Shown here in pieces: positions 1-10,407 of a stretch of DNA of 64,000 bases. How positions within the stretch are numbered: the stretch's first letter is position 1; every line of letters starts with the position of its first letter. The DNA lies in assembly GCA_038251325.1 (NCBI GenBank), contig JBBSBL010000001.1:62001-126000 (forward strand). The letters run 5' to 3'. The notes under the pieces were generated by a model. That model made no database searches. It worked only from the letters and a program-made list of their open reading frames with translations, and was not told where the DNA came from. The position numbers were made by a program, and so were the translations under genes. This DNA comes from JBBSBL01 sp038251325 (lineage in GTDB: Bacteria > Actinomycetota > Thermoleophilia > Solirubrobacterales > Solirubrobacteraceae).

Positions 1-107
1 CGCGACCAGGTCTTGACCATCTGCTTGTCGCCGGCGGAGTTCATGCGCTCGATGCGTCGCATGAGGCGCTCCTCGACGAACGGGCCCTTCTTGCTGGAGC
101 GGGACAC
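1..107 (-). CDS. rpsS: 30S ribosomal protein S19, N-terminal part (cut by window edge)
   Basis: Reading the minus strand from a GTG at 107 gives MSRSSKKGPFVEERLMRRIE and continues in frame to position 1. This is the conserved N terminus of S19, a small-subunit protein that binds 16S rRNA in the head with S13. About 35 residues are visible and the C terminus lies outside the window. The gene follows rplB with only 3 nt between stop and start, as expected for the S10 operon order L3-L4-L23-L2-S19. Identity is secure from sequence and order. Confidence 0.93.
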   Translation of the reverse strand, partial: MSRSSKKGPFVEERLMRRIERMNSAGDKQMVKTWS

Positions 108-110
108 GGC

Positions 111-950
111 CTACCTCTTCTTCCCGCGGCGGCGGCCGCGGACGATGTAGCGATCGGAGGACTTGTTCTTCTTGCGCGTCCGGTAGCCGAGCGTGGGGAC
201 GCCCCACGGCGTGACCGGGTGGCGGCCCGCGGTCGTGGACCCCTCCCCGCCGCCGTGCGGGTGGTCGACCGGGTTCATCGCCGTGCCGCGGGTCTGCGGT
301 CGCACGCCCATGTGCCGCTTGCGGCCGGCCTTGCCGATCTTCACGTTCTGATGGTCGGGATTGCCGATCGACCCGACCGTCGCGCGACATTCGGCGCGCA
401 CGAGGCGCATCTCGCCCGAGGGGAGGCGCAGCGTGGCCATCTCCCCCTCCTTGGCCAGCAGCTGGATCGCGGCGCCGGCGGAGCGGCCGAGCTGGCCGCC
501 GCGACCGGGGATGAGCTCGACGTTGTGGACGACCGTGCCCGCGGGCATGTTGGCCAGCGGCAGGCAGTTGCCGACGCTGATCTCCGCGTCCGGGCCCGAG
601 GCGACGCGGGCGCCGACCTCGAGCCGCTGCGGCGCGAGGATGTAGCGCTTTTCACCGTCGGCGTAGTGGAGCAGCGCGATGTAGGACGAGCGGTTGGGGT
701 CGTACTCGACCGCCGCGACGCGCGCGGGCACGCCGTCCTTGCGCCGCTTGAAGTCGACCTTGCGATAGAGCCGCTTGGCCCCGCCGCCGCGATGGCGCGA
801 GGTCTTGCGCCCGTGGGCGTTGCGTCCGCCGGTCTTCTTCAGCCCCTCGGTCAGCGACTTCTCCGGGCTGGACTTGGTGACCTCGGCGAAGTCCGGATAG
901 GTGACGAAGCGCCGTCCCGGGCTCGTCGGCTTGGGCTTGCGGATGGCCAT
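111..950 (-). CDS. rplB: 50S ribosomal protein L2
   Basis: A 279-residue protein starting MAIRKPKPTSPGRRF and ending in a basic RGRRRGKKR tail. L2 binds 23S rRNA near the peptidyl-transferase centre and is needed for subunit association. The hallmark MNPVDHPHGGGEG segment, which holds the conserved histidine, lies at about residues 225-240. Length is close to the 273-277 typical of bacteria. The ATG at 950 overlaps the rplW stop by one base (TAATG), implying translational coupling. An upstream in-frame extension to 1025 exists but lies inside rplW and is not credible. Confidence 0.97.
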   Translation of the reverse strand: MAIRKPKPTSPGRRFVTYPDFAEVTKSSPEKSLTEGLKKTGGRNAHGRKTSRHRGGGAKRLYRKVDFKRRKDGVPARVAAVEYDPNRSSYIALLHYADGEKRYILAPQRLEVGARVASGPDAEISVGNCLPLANMPAGTVVHNVELIPGRGGQLGRSAGAAIQLLAKEGEMATLRLPSGEMRLVRAECRATVGSIGNPDHQNVKIGKAGRKRHMGVRPQTRGTAMNPVDHPHGGGEGSTTAGRHPVTPWGVPTLGYRTRKKNKSSDRYIVRGRRRGKKR

Positions 951-1246
951 TACTCGGTCGCCTCGAGCCCTTGGAAGATCGGGATGGTGTCGCCCTCGCG
1001 CACCTGGACGACGGCCTTCTTCCACGCGCGCGAGCGTCCGGCCGTGTAGCCGCGGCGCTTGGGCTTGCTCTTCACGTTCGAGGTGCGGACCTCCAGCACC
1101 TTGACGTCGAAGAGCCGCTCGACCGCCTGGCGGATGCGGGTTTTGTGCGCGTCGGGGTGGACGCGGAAGGTGTAGCGGCCGGCCTCGGCGAGCACGAAGC
1201 TTTTCTCCGAGACGACCGGGCGGATGATGATCTGGCCGTCGTGCAT
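950..1246 (-). CDS. rplW: 50S ribosomal protein L23
   Basis: A 98-residue protein beginning MHDGQIIIRPVVSEKS, the usual L23 start. It contains the KSKPKRRGYTAGRSRAWKKA basic loop that reaches into 23S rRNA. L23 sits at the exit of the peptide tunnel, where trigger factor and SRP dock. The ATG at 1246 overlaps the rplD stop by one base (TGATG), and its own stop overlaps rplB in the same way, so the genes are tightly coupled. Identity follows from sequence and S10-operon position. Confidence 0.96.
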   Translation of the reverse strand: MHDGQIIIRPVVSEKSFVLAEAGRYTFRVHPDAHKTRIRQAVERLFDVKVLEVRTSNVKSKPKRRGYTAGRSRAWKKAVVQVREGDTIPIFQGLEATE

Positions 1247-1899
1247 CAGGCGGCCTCCTCCGCGGGGGTGCCGGACCCGGCCCGCGGCTCGGCGACGGCG
1301 CGCGCCGTCACCTGCTCCAGGGCCGCGTCGGTCAGCACGAGCGCGGCGGCGCCCAGGATGTCGGCCACGCCGGCCTCGTCCGCGGCCAGGACGCTGGCGC
1401 GCGAGAGGTTGCGAAACGACTTCGCGGCGGCGACCTCGGCCTCGGCGGCGAGGACGAGCACCGGCCGCGGCGCGCCCCAGGCGGCGAGCGCGTCGGCGGC
1501 CTGGCGGGTGGACGGCGCCTCGAAGGAGGCCCCGTCGATCACCGCGAGCGACCCGCGCCCGGCGTGGACGGACAACACCGCGCGCAGCGCGGCCCGGCGG
1601 GCCTTGCGGTTGACCTTGCCGAGGTAGTGACGCGGGCTGGGCCCGAAGGTCGTGCCCCCGCCCGCCCACAGCGGCGAGCGGCTGGACCCGGCGCGGGCGC
1701 GGCCGGTGCCCTTCTGGCGCCAGGGCTTGGCGCCGCCACCGCGAACCATGCCGCGGGTCTTCGTCGCCGCGGTGCCGCGGCGGCGCGCGTTCTGCTCCGC
1801 GCGCACGCACTCGTGGACGAGCGCGGCGTTGAACGGCGCGGCGAACGCCGTCACGTCGAGGGCGACCTCGCCGCCACCCAGACGGGGCGCGCTAGCCAT
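1246..1899 (-). CDS. rplD: 50S ribosomal protein L4
   Basis: A 217-residue L4. The conserved long loop that lines the exit tunnel is visible as TRGMVRGGGAKPWRQKGTGR at about residues 48-68, followed by RSPLWAGGG. In enterobacteria L4 also represses its own S10 operon, but nothing here shows whether that applies. The C-terminal half is alanine-rich and less conserved. The start at 1899 overlaps the end of rplC by 8 nt. Length fits the family (200-225). Confidence 0.96.
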   Translation of the reverse strand: MASAPRLGGGEVALDVTAFAAPFNAALVHECVRAEQNARRRGTAATKTRGMVRGGGAKPWRQKGTGRARAGSSRSPLWAGGGTTFGPSPRHYLGKVNRKARRAALRAVLSVHAGRGSLAVIDGASFEAPSTRQAADALAAWGAPRPVLVLAAEAEVAAAKSFRNLSRASVLAADEAGVADILGAAALVLTDAALEQVTARAVAEPRAGSGTPAEEAA

Positions 1900-2518
1900 C
1901 GACGCGCACCTCGACCGTTCCGCCGCGCGGGCCGGGCACGGAGCCGCGGACGATCAGGAGGTTCTCGCCGACGCGGACCTCGACGACCTCGAGGCCCCGC
2001 TGGGTCACCCGCTCGTGGCCCATGTGCCCCGGGCCGCGGATCCCCTTGAAGACCCGCGACGGCGTCGCCGACGCGCCGATCGACCCGGGGGCGCGGACGT
2101 TGTGGGAGCCGTGCGAAACGGGGCCGCGGTGGAAGTTGTGCCGCTTGATCGTGCCCTGGAATCCCTTGCCCTTCGAGACGCCGGCGACCTTCACGACCTG
2201 CCCCGGCTCGAAGGCGTCGACGGTGACGGTGTCGCCCACCTTGAGCTCGCCGGCCTCGCCGCGGAACTCGGCGAGGCGACGGTGCGGGCCCGCCCCGGCC
2301 TTCTTGAGGTGACCGAGCTCGGGACGCGTGAGCGCCTTCTCGCGGCAGGCGTCGAAGGCGAGTTGCACCGCGTCGTACCCGTCGCGCTCGGCCGTGCGGA
2401 TCCCCGTGACCGGACAGGGCCCGGCCTCGAGCACGGTGACGCGCTCGACGCGCCCGTCGTCGAGGAAGCGTTGGGTCATGCCGAGCTTGCGGGCGAGGAT
2501 CGCGGCCATCTCGCTCAC
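1892..2518 (-). CDS. rplC: 50S ribosomal protein L3
   Basis: A 208-residue L3, one of the early 23S rRNA-binding assembly proteins. The N terminus reads MSEMAAILARKLGMTQRF, where the LGMTQ motif is diagnostic. The central KGFQGTIKRHNFHRGPVSHG segment, at about residues 125-144, contains the glutamine methylated in some bacteria. The start could be the ATG at 2518, overlapping the rpsJ stop by 4 nt, or the in-frame ATG at 2509. The first is preferred because such overlaps recur in this operon. It overlaps rplD by 8 nt. Confidence 0.95.
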   Translation of the reverse strand: MSEMAAILARKLGMTQRFLDDGRVERVTVLEAGPCPVTGIRTAERDGYDAVQLAFDACREKALTRPELGHLKKAGAGPHRRLAEFRGEAGELKVGDTVTVDAFEPGQVVKVAGVSKGKGFQGTIKRHNFHRGPVSHGSHNVRAPGSIGASATPSRVFKGIRGPGHMGHERVTQRGLEVVEVRVGENLLIVRGSVPGPRGGTVEVRVDG

Positions 2519-2838
2519 CCCGCGAGCCGGATCTCGATGTCGACGCCGGCGGGCAGGTCGAGGCGCTGGAGGGAGTCGACGGTCTTCGGCGTCGGCTGGT
2601 GGATGTCGATCAGCCGCTTGTGCGTGCGGATCTCGAAGTGCTCGCGCGAGTCCTTGTCCTTGAACGGCGAGCGGATCACGCAGTACACGTTCTTCTCGGT
2701 CGGCAGCGGCACGGGCCCCGAGACCGTCGCGCCGGTGCGCGTGGCCGTCTCGACGATCTCCTTCGCCGCCGTCTCGATCGTCGAGTGGTCGTAGGACTTC
2801 AGGCGGATGCGGATCTTGTTCTGGGTCAGGGTGGCCAT
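2515..2838 (-). CDS. rpsJ: 30S ribosomal protein S10 (NusE)
   Basis: A 107-residue S10 containing the invariant IRIRLKSYDHSTIETAAKEI start and the HFEIRTHKRLIDIHQPTPKT core. S10 is part of the 30S head. As NusE it pairs with NusB in antitermination and with NusG, which links transcription to translation. It is the first gene of the S10 run here, with 154 nt of non-coding DNA separating it from tuf upstream. Any separate S10 promoter would lie in 2839-2992, but no convincing -35/-10 pair is seen. Confidence 0.97.
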   Translation of the reverse strand: MATLTQNKIRIRLKSYDHSTIETAAKEIVETATRTGATVSGPVPLPTEKNVYCVIRSPFKDKDSREHFEIRTHKRLIDIHQPTPKTVDSLQRLDLPAGVDIEIRLAG

Positions 2839-2956
2839 GGGCGGTGTGTGGTGAGTGTGGTGTGGCGGGGGGGTCTACTGCGTGGCGAAGGCGAGTCCCG
2901 GACCGGTGTCGCGGGGCCCGCCTCTCGTCGGTCGTATCCGTCGTCCTGGTGGGGGT

Positions 2957-2982
2957 GGAGGCGGGAGCCGGCTCCCGCCTCC
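2957..2982 (-). terminator. Perfect 13-bp palindrome just after tuf
   Basis: GGAGGCGGGAGCC (2957-2969) is followed directly by its exact reverse complement (2970-2982), ten bases beyond the tuf stop. The stem is strong but has no loop bases and no U-tract on the minus strand. It could therefore be a U-less terminator, an RNA 3'-end stabiliser or a protein site. It lies in the only non-coding gap between tuf and rpsJ, so it could partly uncouple EF-Tu expression from the S10 operon. Confidence 0.5.
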
Positions 2983-2992
2983 GGCGCTGCGG

Positions 2993-4177
<1,185 letters not shown>

Positions 4178-4293
4178 TTTGTCTGGCTCCTTCTCGGATC
4201 GGAATGGCTCGCCGCAGAGAGCGAACCTCGGAAATCTATCTCAGTCGTGGGCTCGGCGGCGGCTGGCCGGCGAGACCGGTCAGGCCATCACCG

Positions 4294-6396
<2,103 letters not shown>

Positions 6397-6450
6397 GAGG
6401 GTGGTTGTCGTCGGGCGCTGAGGCGGGTCTGATGAAGCGGTACGCGGGCG

Positions 6451-6476
6451 AAAAAAACGGGCCCGAGCGGGCCCGT
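6451..6476 (-). terminator. Rho-independent terminator/attenuator between rpsG and fusA
   Basis: On the minus strand an ACGGGCCC stem, a 4-nt loop and GGGCCCGT are followed by seven consecutive T residues (plus-strand A-run 6451-6457). It is the clearest U-tract terminator in the window. It lies about 180 nt after the rpsG stop and 55 nt before the fusA start. It would end rpsL-rpsG transcripts, or attenuate them if readthrough feeds fusA-tuf. Confidence 0.85.
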
Positions 6477-6655
6477 GACGACATCCGTGTGTCGGCCCGT
6501 CGGGATCGCTAGGGGATCGAGGTCTCCATCGGCAGGGGTCCTACACGACGAGCCGCGCGCCTCGGGCGCAGCGACCGCGTCGCGCAGGCCACGATAGCAA
6601 AGGATTCACGCCGAACCGCCGGGCCGATTCGCCCCGTTCGCGTCCCGCTTCGGCG

Positions 6656-7126
6656 CTACCAGCGGTAGTGCGCGAAGGCCTTGTTGGCCTGGGCCATGCG
6701 GTAGATGTCGTCCTTGCGCTTGAACGCGCCGCCCTGCTGGGACTGCGCATCGAGCAGTTCGTTGGCCAGGCGCTGGGCCATCGTCTTCTCACGGCGGGCG
6801 CGGGCGAACTCGACGAGCCAGCGGATCGCCAGGGTGCGGGCCCGGCGCGGGGGCACCTCGACCGGCACCTGGTAGGTCGCGCCGCCGACGCGGCGGGGGC
6901 GGACCTCGAGGACCGGAGTCAGGGTCTTGATCGCCGACTCGAGCGACTCGATCGGGTCCTTGCCGGTCTTCTCGGCGATGACGGCGAGCGCGTCGTAGAC
7001 GATCCGCTCGGCGGTGGACTTCTTCCCGTCGAGCATGACCTTGTTGATCACCTGCTGGACGAGCCGCGAGCGGTGGACGGCGTCCGGCTCGATCGGCCGG
7101 ATCGAGGCCTCGGCGCGGCGGGGCAC
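6656..7126 (-). CDS. rpsG: 30S ribosomal protein S7
   Basis: A 156-residue S7 with GTG start at 7126 (MPRRAEASIRPIEPD). S7 nucleates 30S head assembly and contacts E-site tRNA. The YQVPVEVPPRRARTLAIRWL segment and the terminal FAHYRW are family hallmarks. It begins 4 nt after the rpsL stop, so the two are certainly one transcription unit. About 180 nt of AT-poor spacer follows before the terminator. Confidence 0.97.
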   Translation of the reverse strand: MPRRAEASIRPIEPDAVHRSRLVQQVINKVMLDGKKSTAERIVYDALAVIAEKTGKDPIESLESAIKTLTPVLEVRPRRVGGATYQVPVEVPPRRARTLAIRWLVEFARARREKTMAQRLANELLDAQSQQGGAFKRKDDIYRMAQANKAFAHYRW

Positions 7127-7130
7127 GCGG

Positions 7131-7526
7131 CTAGCTCGCCTTCACGCCGTACTGCGAGCGGGCCTTCTTGCGGTCGCTGACGCCGGCGGCGTCGAGCGTC
7201 CCGCGGACCACCTTGTAGCGCACGCCCGGCAGATCCTTCACGCGGCCGCCGCGGACGAGCACGACGGAGTGCTCCTGCAGGTTGTGACCCTCGCCCGGGA
7301 TGTAGGCCGTGACCTCCATCTGGTTGGTCAGCCGCACGCGCGCGACCTTGCGCAGGGCGGAGTTCGGCTTCTTCGGCGTGGTCGTGTAGACCCGCGTGCA
7401 GACCCCGCGCCGCTGCGGGGCGGCGACCTTCGCCTTGCGCCCCTTCCCGGACTTGAGGCCGGGGGTGGCGAGCTTGCGCTTGGGCGCGTTGCGGCCCTTG
7501 CGGACGAGTTGGCTGGTGGTCGGCAT
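7131..7526 (-). CDS. rpsL: 30S ribosomal protein S12
   Basis: A 131-residue S12, the decoding-centre protein. The ATG at 7526 gives MPTTSQLVRKGR, the usual start. The in-frame codons back to 7538 are rejected because they overlap the likely promoter. The TTTPKKPNSALRKVARVRL segment (with the Lys43 equivalent) and GGRVKDLPGVRYKVVRG (Lys88 equivalent) are both intact, so streptomycin-resistance substitutions at those lysines are absent. It is first gene of the str cluster, with ald upstream on the same strand. Confidence 0.97.
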   Translation of the reverse strand: MPTTSQLVRKGRNAPKRKLATPGLKSGKGRKAKVAAPQRRGVCTRVYTTTPKKPNSALRKVARVRLTNQMEVTAYIPGEGHNLQEHSVVLVRGGRVKDLPGVRYKVVRGTLDAAGVSDRKKARSQYGVKAS

Positions 7527-7536
7527 GCGGCCGGGC

Positions 7537-7542
7537 ACGATA
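7537..7542 (-). promoter_or_regulatory. Candidate -10 hexamer of rpsL
   Basis: TATCGT on the minus strand, ten bases before the rpsL ATG. This would give a transcript with almost no 5' leader. No good TTGACA-like -35 is seen 16-18 bp upstream. The call rests on position and resemblance to other TANNNT boxes in the window. Confidence 0.4.
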
Positions 7543-7572
7543 GCAGCGGGCGGGCGTCCGGGAGGCCGGACG

Positions 7573-8703
7573 TCAGCCCGCGGGCACGGCGGCGAGCGCC
7601 TCGCTCAGCGGGGTGTGCGCCACCCCGACGGCCTCGGCCACCGGGGCGTAGGTCACCTGGCCGGCCACGACGTTGACCCCCGGCACCAGGCCGGGGTTGT
7701 GCGCGGTCGCCTCGGCGACGCCGCGGGAGGCGAGATCGACGACGAACGGCATGGTCGCGTTGGTGAGCGCGTAGGTGGACGTGATCGGCACGGCGCCGGG
7801 CATGTTCGCGACGCAGTAGTGGGTCACGCCGTCCACCTCGTAGGTCGGGTCGGAGTGGGTGGTGGGCCGCGAGGTCTCGAAGCAGCCGCCCTGGTCGATC
7901 GACACGTCGACGAGGACGGCCCCCCGCTTCATCAGGCCAAGCTGCTTGCGGCTGATGACGTGCGGCGCCCTGGCGCCGTGGACGAGGACCGCCCCGATGA
8001 CGAGGTCCATCTCGGGCAGCCGCTGCTCGATCTCCAGCGTGGAGGCGAAGCAGGTGGAGGCGCGGCCGCCGAGCTCGATCTCGAGCTCCCGCAGACGATC
8101 GATGTTGCGGTCGTAGACGTAGGTCTCGCCCTGCATGCCGATCGAGATGATGGCCGCGTTGGTGCCGACCACCCCGCCGCCGATCACCATCACCCGCCCC
8201 GCGGCGACGCCGGGGACCCCGCCGAGCAGGATGCCCCGGCCGCCGAGCGGCTTCTCGAGCATGAACGCCCCGGCCTGGGTGGCGATCTTCCCCGCCACCT
8301 CGCTCATCGGCGCGAGGAGCGGCAGCCGCCCGTCGGCATCCTCGACGGTCTCGTAGGCGACGCAGGTCGCGCCGGAGTCCATGAGGCCGCGCGTCAGCTC
8401 GGGGTCGGGCGCGAGGTGCAGGTAGGTGAAGAGCAGGTGGCGCGACTCGAGCCGCGCGACCTCGACGGGCTGGGGCTCCTTGACCTTGACGATCATCTCG
8501 CAGGTCCCGAAGACGGCCTCGGCGTCGGGCAGGATGCGCGCCCCCTGGGCCTCGAAGTCGGCGTCGGCGATCGCCGACCCCTCGCCCGCGCCGCGCTGGA
8601 TAAACACCTCGTGCCCGGCGTCGGCGAGCTCCCGCACGCCGGCCGGCGTCAACGCCACGCGGTACTCGTCGGTCTTGATCTCGGTGGGGACGCCGACCTT
8701 CAT
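7573..8703 (-). CDS. ald: Alanine dehydrogenase
   Basis: A 376-residue NAD-dependent L-alanine dehydrogenase (alanine + NAD+ + water to pyruvate, ammonium and NADH). The start MKVGVPTEIKTDEYRVALTP is the family signature. The substrate/active-site region has KVKEPQ and a histidine in YLHLAPDPEL. The Rossmann loop GGGVVGTNAA lies at about residues 171-180. The ATG at 8703 overlaps the stop of the PucR gene (ATGA), so the aminotransferase, regulator and ald form one operon. With the upstream transaminase it could recycle pyruvate and release ammonium from amino donors. That pathway link is inference. Confidence 0.95.
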   Translation of the reverse strand: MKVGVPTEIKTDEYRVALTPAGVRELADAGHEVFIQRGAGEGSAIADADFEAQGARILPDAEAVFGTCEMIVKVKEPQPVEVARLESRHLLFTYLHLAPDPELTRGLMDSGATCVAYETVEDADGRLPLLAPMSEVAGKIATQAGAFMLEKPLGGRGILLGGVPGVAAGRVMVIGGGVVGTNAAIISIGMQGETYVYDRNIDRLRELEIELGGRASTCFASTLEIEQRLPEMDLVIGAVLVHGARAPHVISRKQLGLMKRGAVLVDVSIDQGGCFETSRPTTHSDPTYEVDGVTHYCVANMPGAVPITSTYALTNATMPFVVDLASRGVAEATAHNPGLVPGVNVVAGQVTYAPVAEAVGVAHTPLSEALAAVPAG

Positions 8704-10397
8704 GTGACTGGGGACCTCGCTTGTCGGGGCTGGGGCATGGCGCCGTCGGGCCGGGAGACGAGCTCCCGCCCGCGCAGGGCCAGCCAGAACTCGATCCGGT
8801 CGCGGGCGCTGGAGAGGCTGCGCCCGGTGATCTCCTCCACCTTGCGGATGCGATAGCGCAGCGTGTGGCGGTGGCAGTAAAGCCGCCGGGCGGCCCGCTC
8901 CCACTGCCCGTTCTCCTCGATGAACGCCTCGAGCGAGCGCATGAGCTCGCCGCCGTAGGGGCCCTCGCCGGCCTCGATGGGGCCGAGGATCGAGTCGCAG
9001 AAGAGGCGCAGCGCGTCGTCGTCCTGCAGCGAGAGCAGCAGCTGGAAGGAGCCGAGGTCGCGGTAGGTGGCGACGGTCGTGGGTGCGACGGCGGGCGCGT
9101 GCCCGTTGCCATGCCCGTTCTCGTGGCCTCCGTCGGGCGTCGCGAGGGCGAGGGCCTCGAGCGCGCAGCGCGCCTCGTGGAAGCTGCGGCGACTCTCGCC
9201 GGCCGGGACGCTGCGGCCGGCGCCCGCACGGATCGGCGCTCCGAGCTCCGCGCGGAGCCGCTCCGCGAGGCGCTCGGCGAGCGGGTAGAGCTCCTCCTCG
9301 TCGAGCCCGGGCAGCAGCGCGCACGTCCATTCGCCGGCGCTCGCCGCGAGGCCGCCCGCGGCCTCGGCACGGAGCGCGGCGAGCAGCGCGGCCTCGCATG
9401 CGCTCGCGGCGGCGCGCCCGGGCCGGGGCGGGGCGAGGACGAAGGCGGCGACGCGGTCGCCGAGGCCGAAGGGCTCCAGCCGCCGGGCGAGCTCCCGGCC
9501 CGCGAGCTCGCCCGCCACGAGCGCGGAGAGCACGTCGCCGGCGAGCCGGCGCTCGGTGTCCTCCGCGACGCGGCTGCGCAGGAGCTCGAGGGCGACGACC
9601 GTGACGGCCTGGTGCAGCGTCAGCCGGTCGAGCTCGGAGAGGCCGCCGGCGTCCTTCATCGCCACGAGCCAGGCCTGCGGGGTCGCGGCGTCGACATCGG
9701 CCGGCGGCTCGGGGACGCCCGTGGCGGCGACCGGCAGGGCGAGCGCCCGTCCGGCGAGCTCGGGGTGGGTGGGGACGAACGCGGAGCGTTCGCCGCGCCG
9801 GGCGCGCGCGCCCAGCTCGCCGCTGAGCTGCTCGAGCATCGCCGGGTCGAGCTCGCGGCGGAAGCCGCGCTGCTCCAGCGGTTCCCCGCGCGCGCCGGCC
9901 ACCACGACCGTGCCGCCGATCATCGAGGCGAGCGCCGCCACGACCGCGTCGAGCCCGCGCTCGGAGAGGACGATCCGCTCGAGCCGCTCGTGCGCGGAGA
10001 TGGAGCGGCGCAGCACCGCGTACTGCTCGTTGACCAGCCGGGTGAAGGCCGCCTCGGTCACCGCGATGAACGGCACGTCATAGGGCACCTCGAACACCGG
10101 GAAGTCGCGCTCGCGGGCCGCCGTCAGGACCGCCGCCGGCACGCTCTCGTGGGCGAACCCGGTGCCGATGCCCAGCCCCGAGAGCTGGTGGTCGGCGAGC
10201 CGGTGGACGAACTCGCGCTGGCGCTTGGCGGTGTCGAGCTGCAGGCCGGTGGTGAGGATCAGCTCGCCGCCGGAGAGCCACGGGGTCGGGTCCCGCAGCT
10301 CGGTGATGTGCACCCAGCGGACCGGCGCGTCGAGGTGGCCCTCGGCGGCGAGGACCCGCACGTCCAAGTCGCCGAGCAGCTCGCGGACGGTCAGCAC
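8700..10397 (-). CDS. PucR-family transcriptional regulator
   Basis: A 565-residue regulator with GTG start at 10397. The N-terminal purine-catabolism PucR domain (about residues 1-125) contains LTVRELLGDLDVRVLAAEGHLD and WLSGGELILTTG. The middle is a GGDEF-like/CdaR region. The C-terminal PucR helix-turn-helix (about residues 480-555) has the ARRLYCHRHTLRYRIRKVEE pattern. Family members sense nitrogenous metabolites and often control neighbouring transaminase or dehydrogenase genes. It starts 10 nt after the aminotransferase stop and overlaps ald by 4 nt. The palindrome upstream of the operon (11893-11923) is a plausible operator. The effector cannot be told from sequence. Confidence 0.9.
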   Translation of the reverse strand: MLTVRELLGDLDVRVLAAEGHLDAPVRWVHITELRDPTPWLSGGELILTTGLQLDTAKRQREFVHRLADHQLSGLGIGTGFAHESVPAAVLTAARERDFPVFEVPYDVPFIAVTEAAFTRLVNEQYAVLRRSISAHERLERIVLSERGLDAVVAALASMIGGTVVVAGARGEPLEQRGFRRELDPAMLEQLSGELGARARRGERSAFVPTHPELAGRALALPVAATGVPEPPADVDAATPQAWLVAMKDAGGLSELDRLTLHQAVTVVALELLRSRVAEDTERRLAGDVLSALVAGELAGRELARRLEPFGLGDRVAAFVLAPPRPGRAAASACEAALLAALRAEAAGGLAASAGEWTCALLPGLDEEELYPLAERLAERLRAELGAPIRAGAGRSVPAGESRRSFHEARCALEALALATPDGGHENGHGNGHAPAVAPTTVATYRDLGSFQLLLSLQDDDALRLFCDSILGPIEAGEGPYGGELMRSLEAFIEENGQWERAARRLYCHRHTLRYRIRKVEEITGRSLSSARDRIEFWLALRGRELVSRPDGAMPQPRQARSPVT

Positions 10398-10407
10398 GCG
10401 CGCGGCC

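Noticed and set aside
2515..2518. Frameshift or merged gene at the rpsJ-rplC junction
   Set aside because: It is an ordinary 4-nt start-stop overlap; both proteins are complete.
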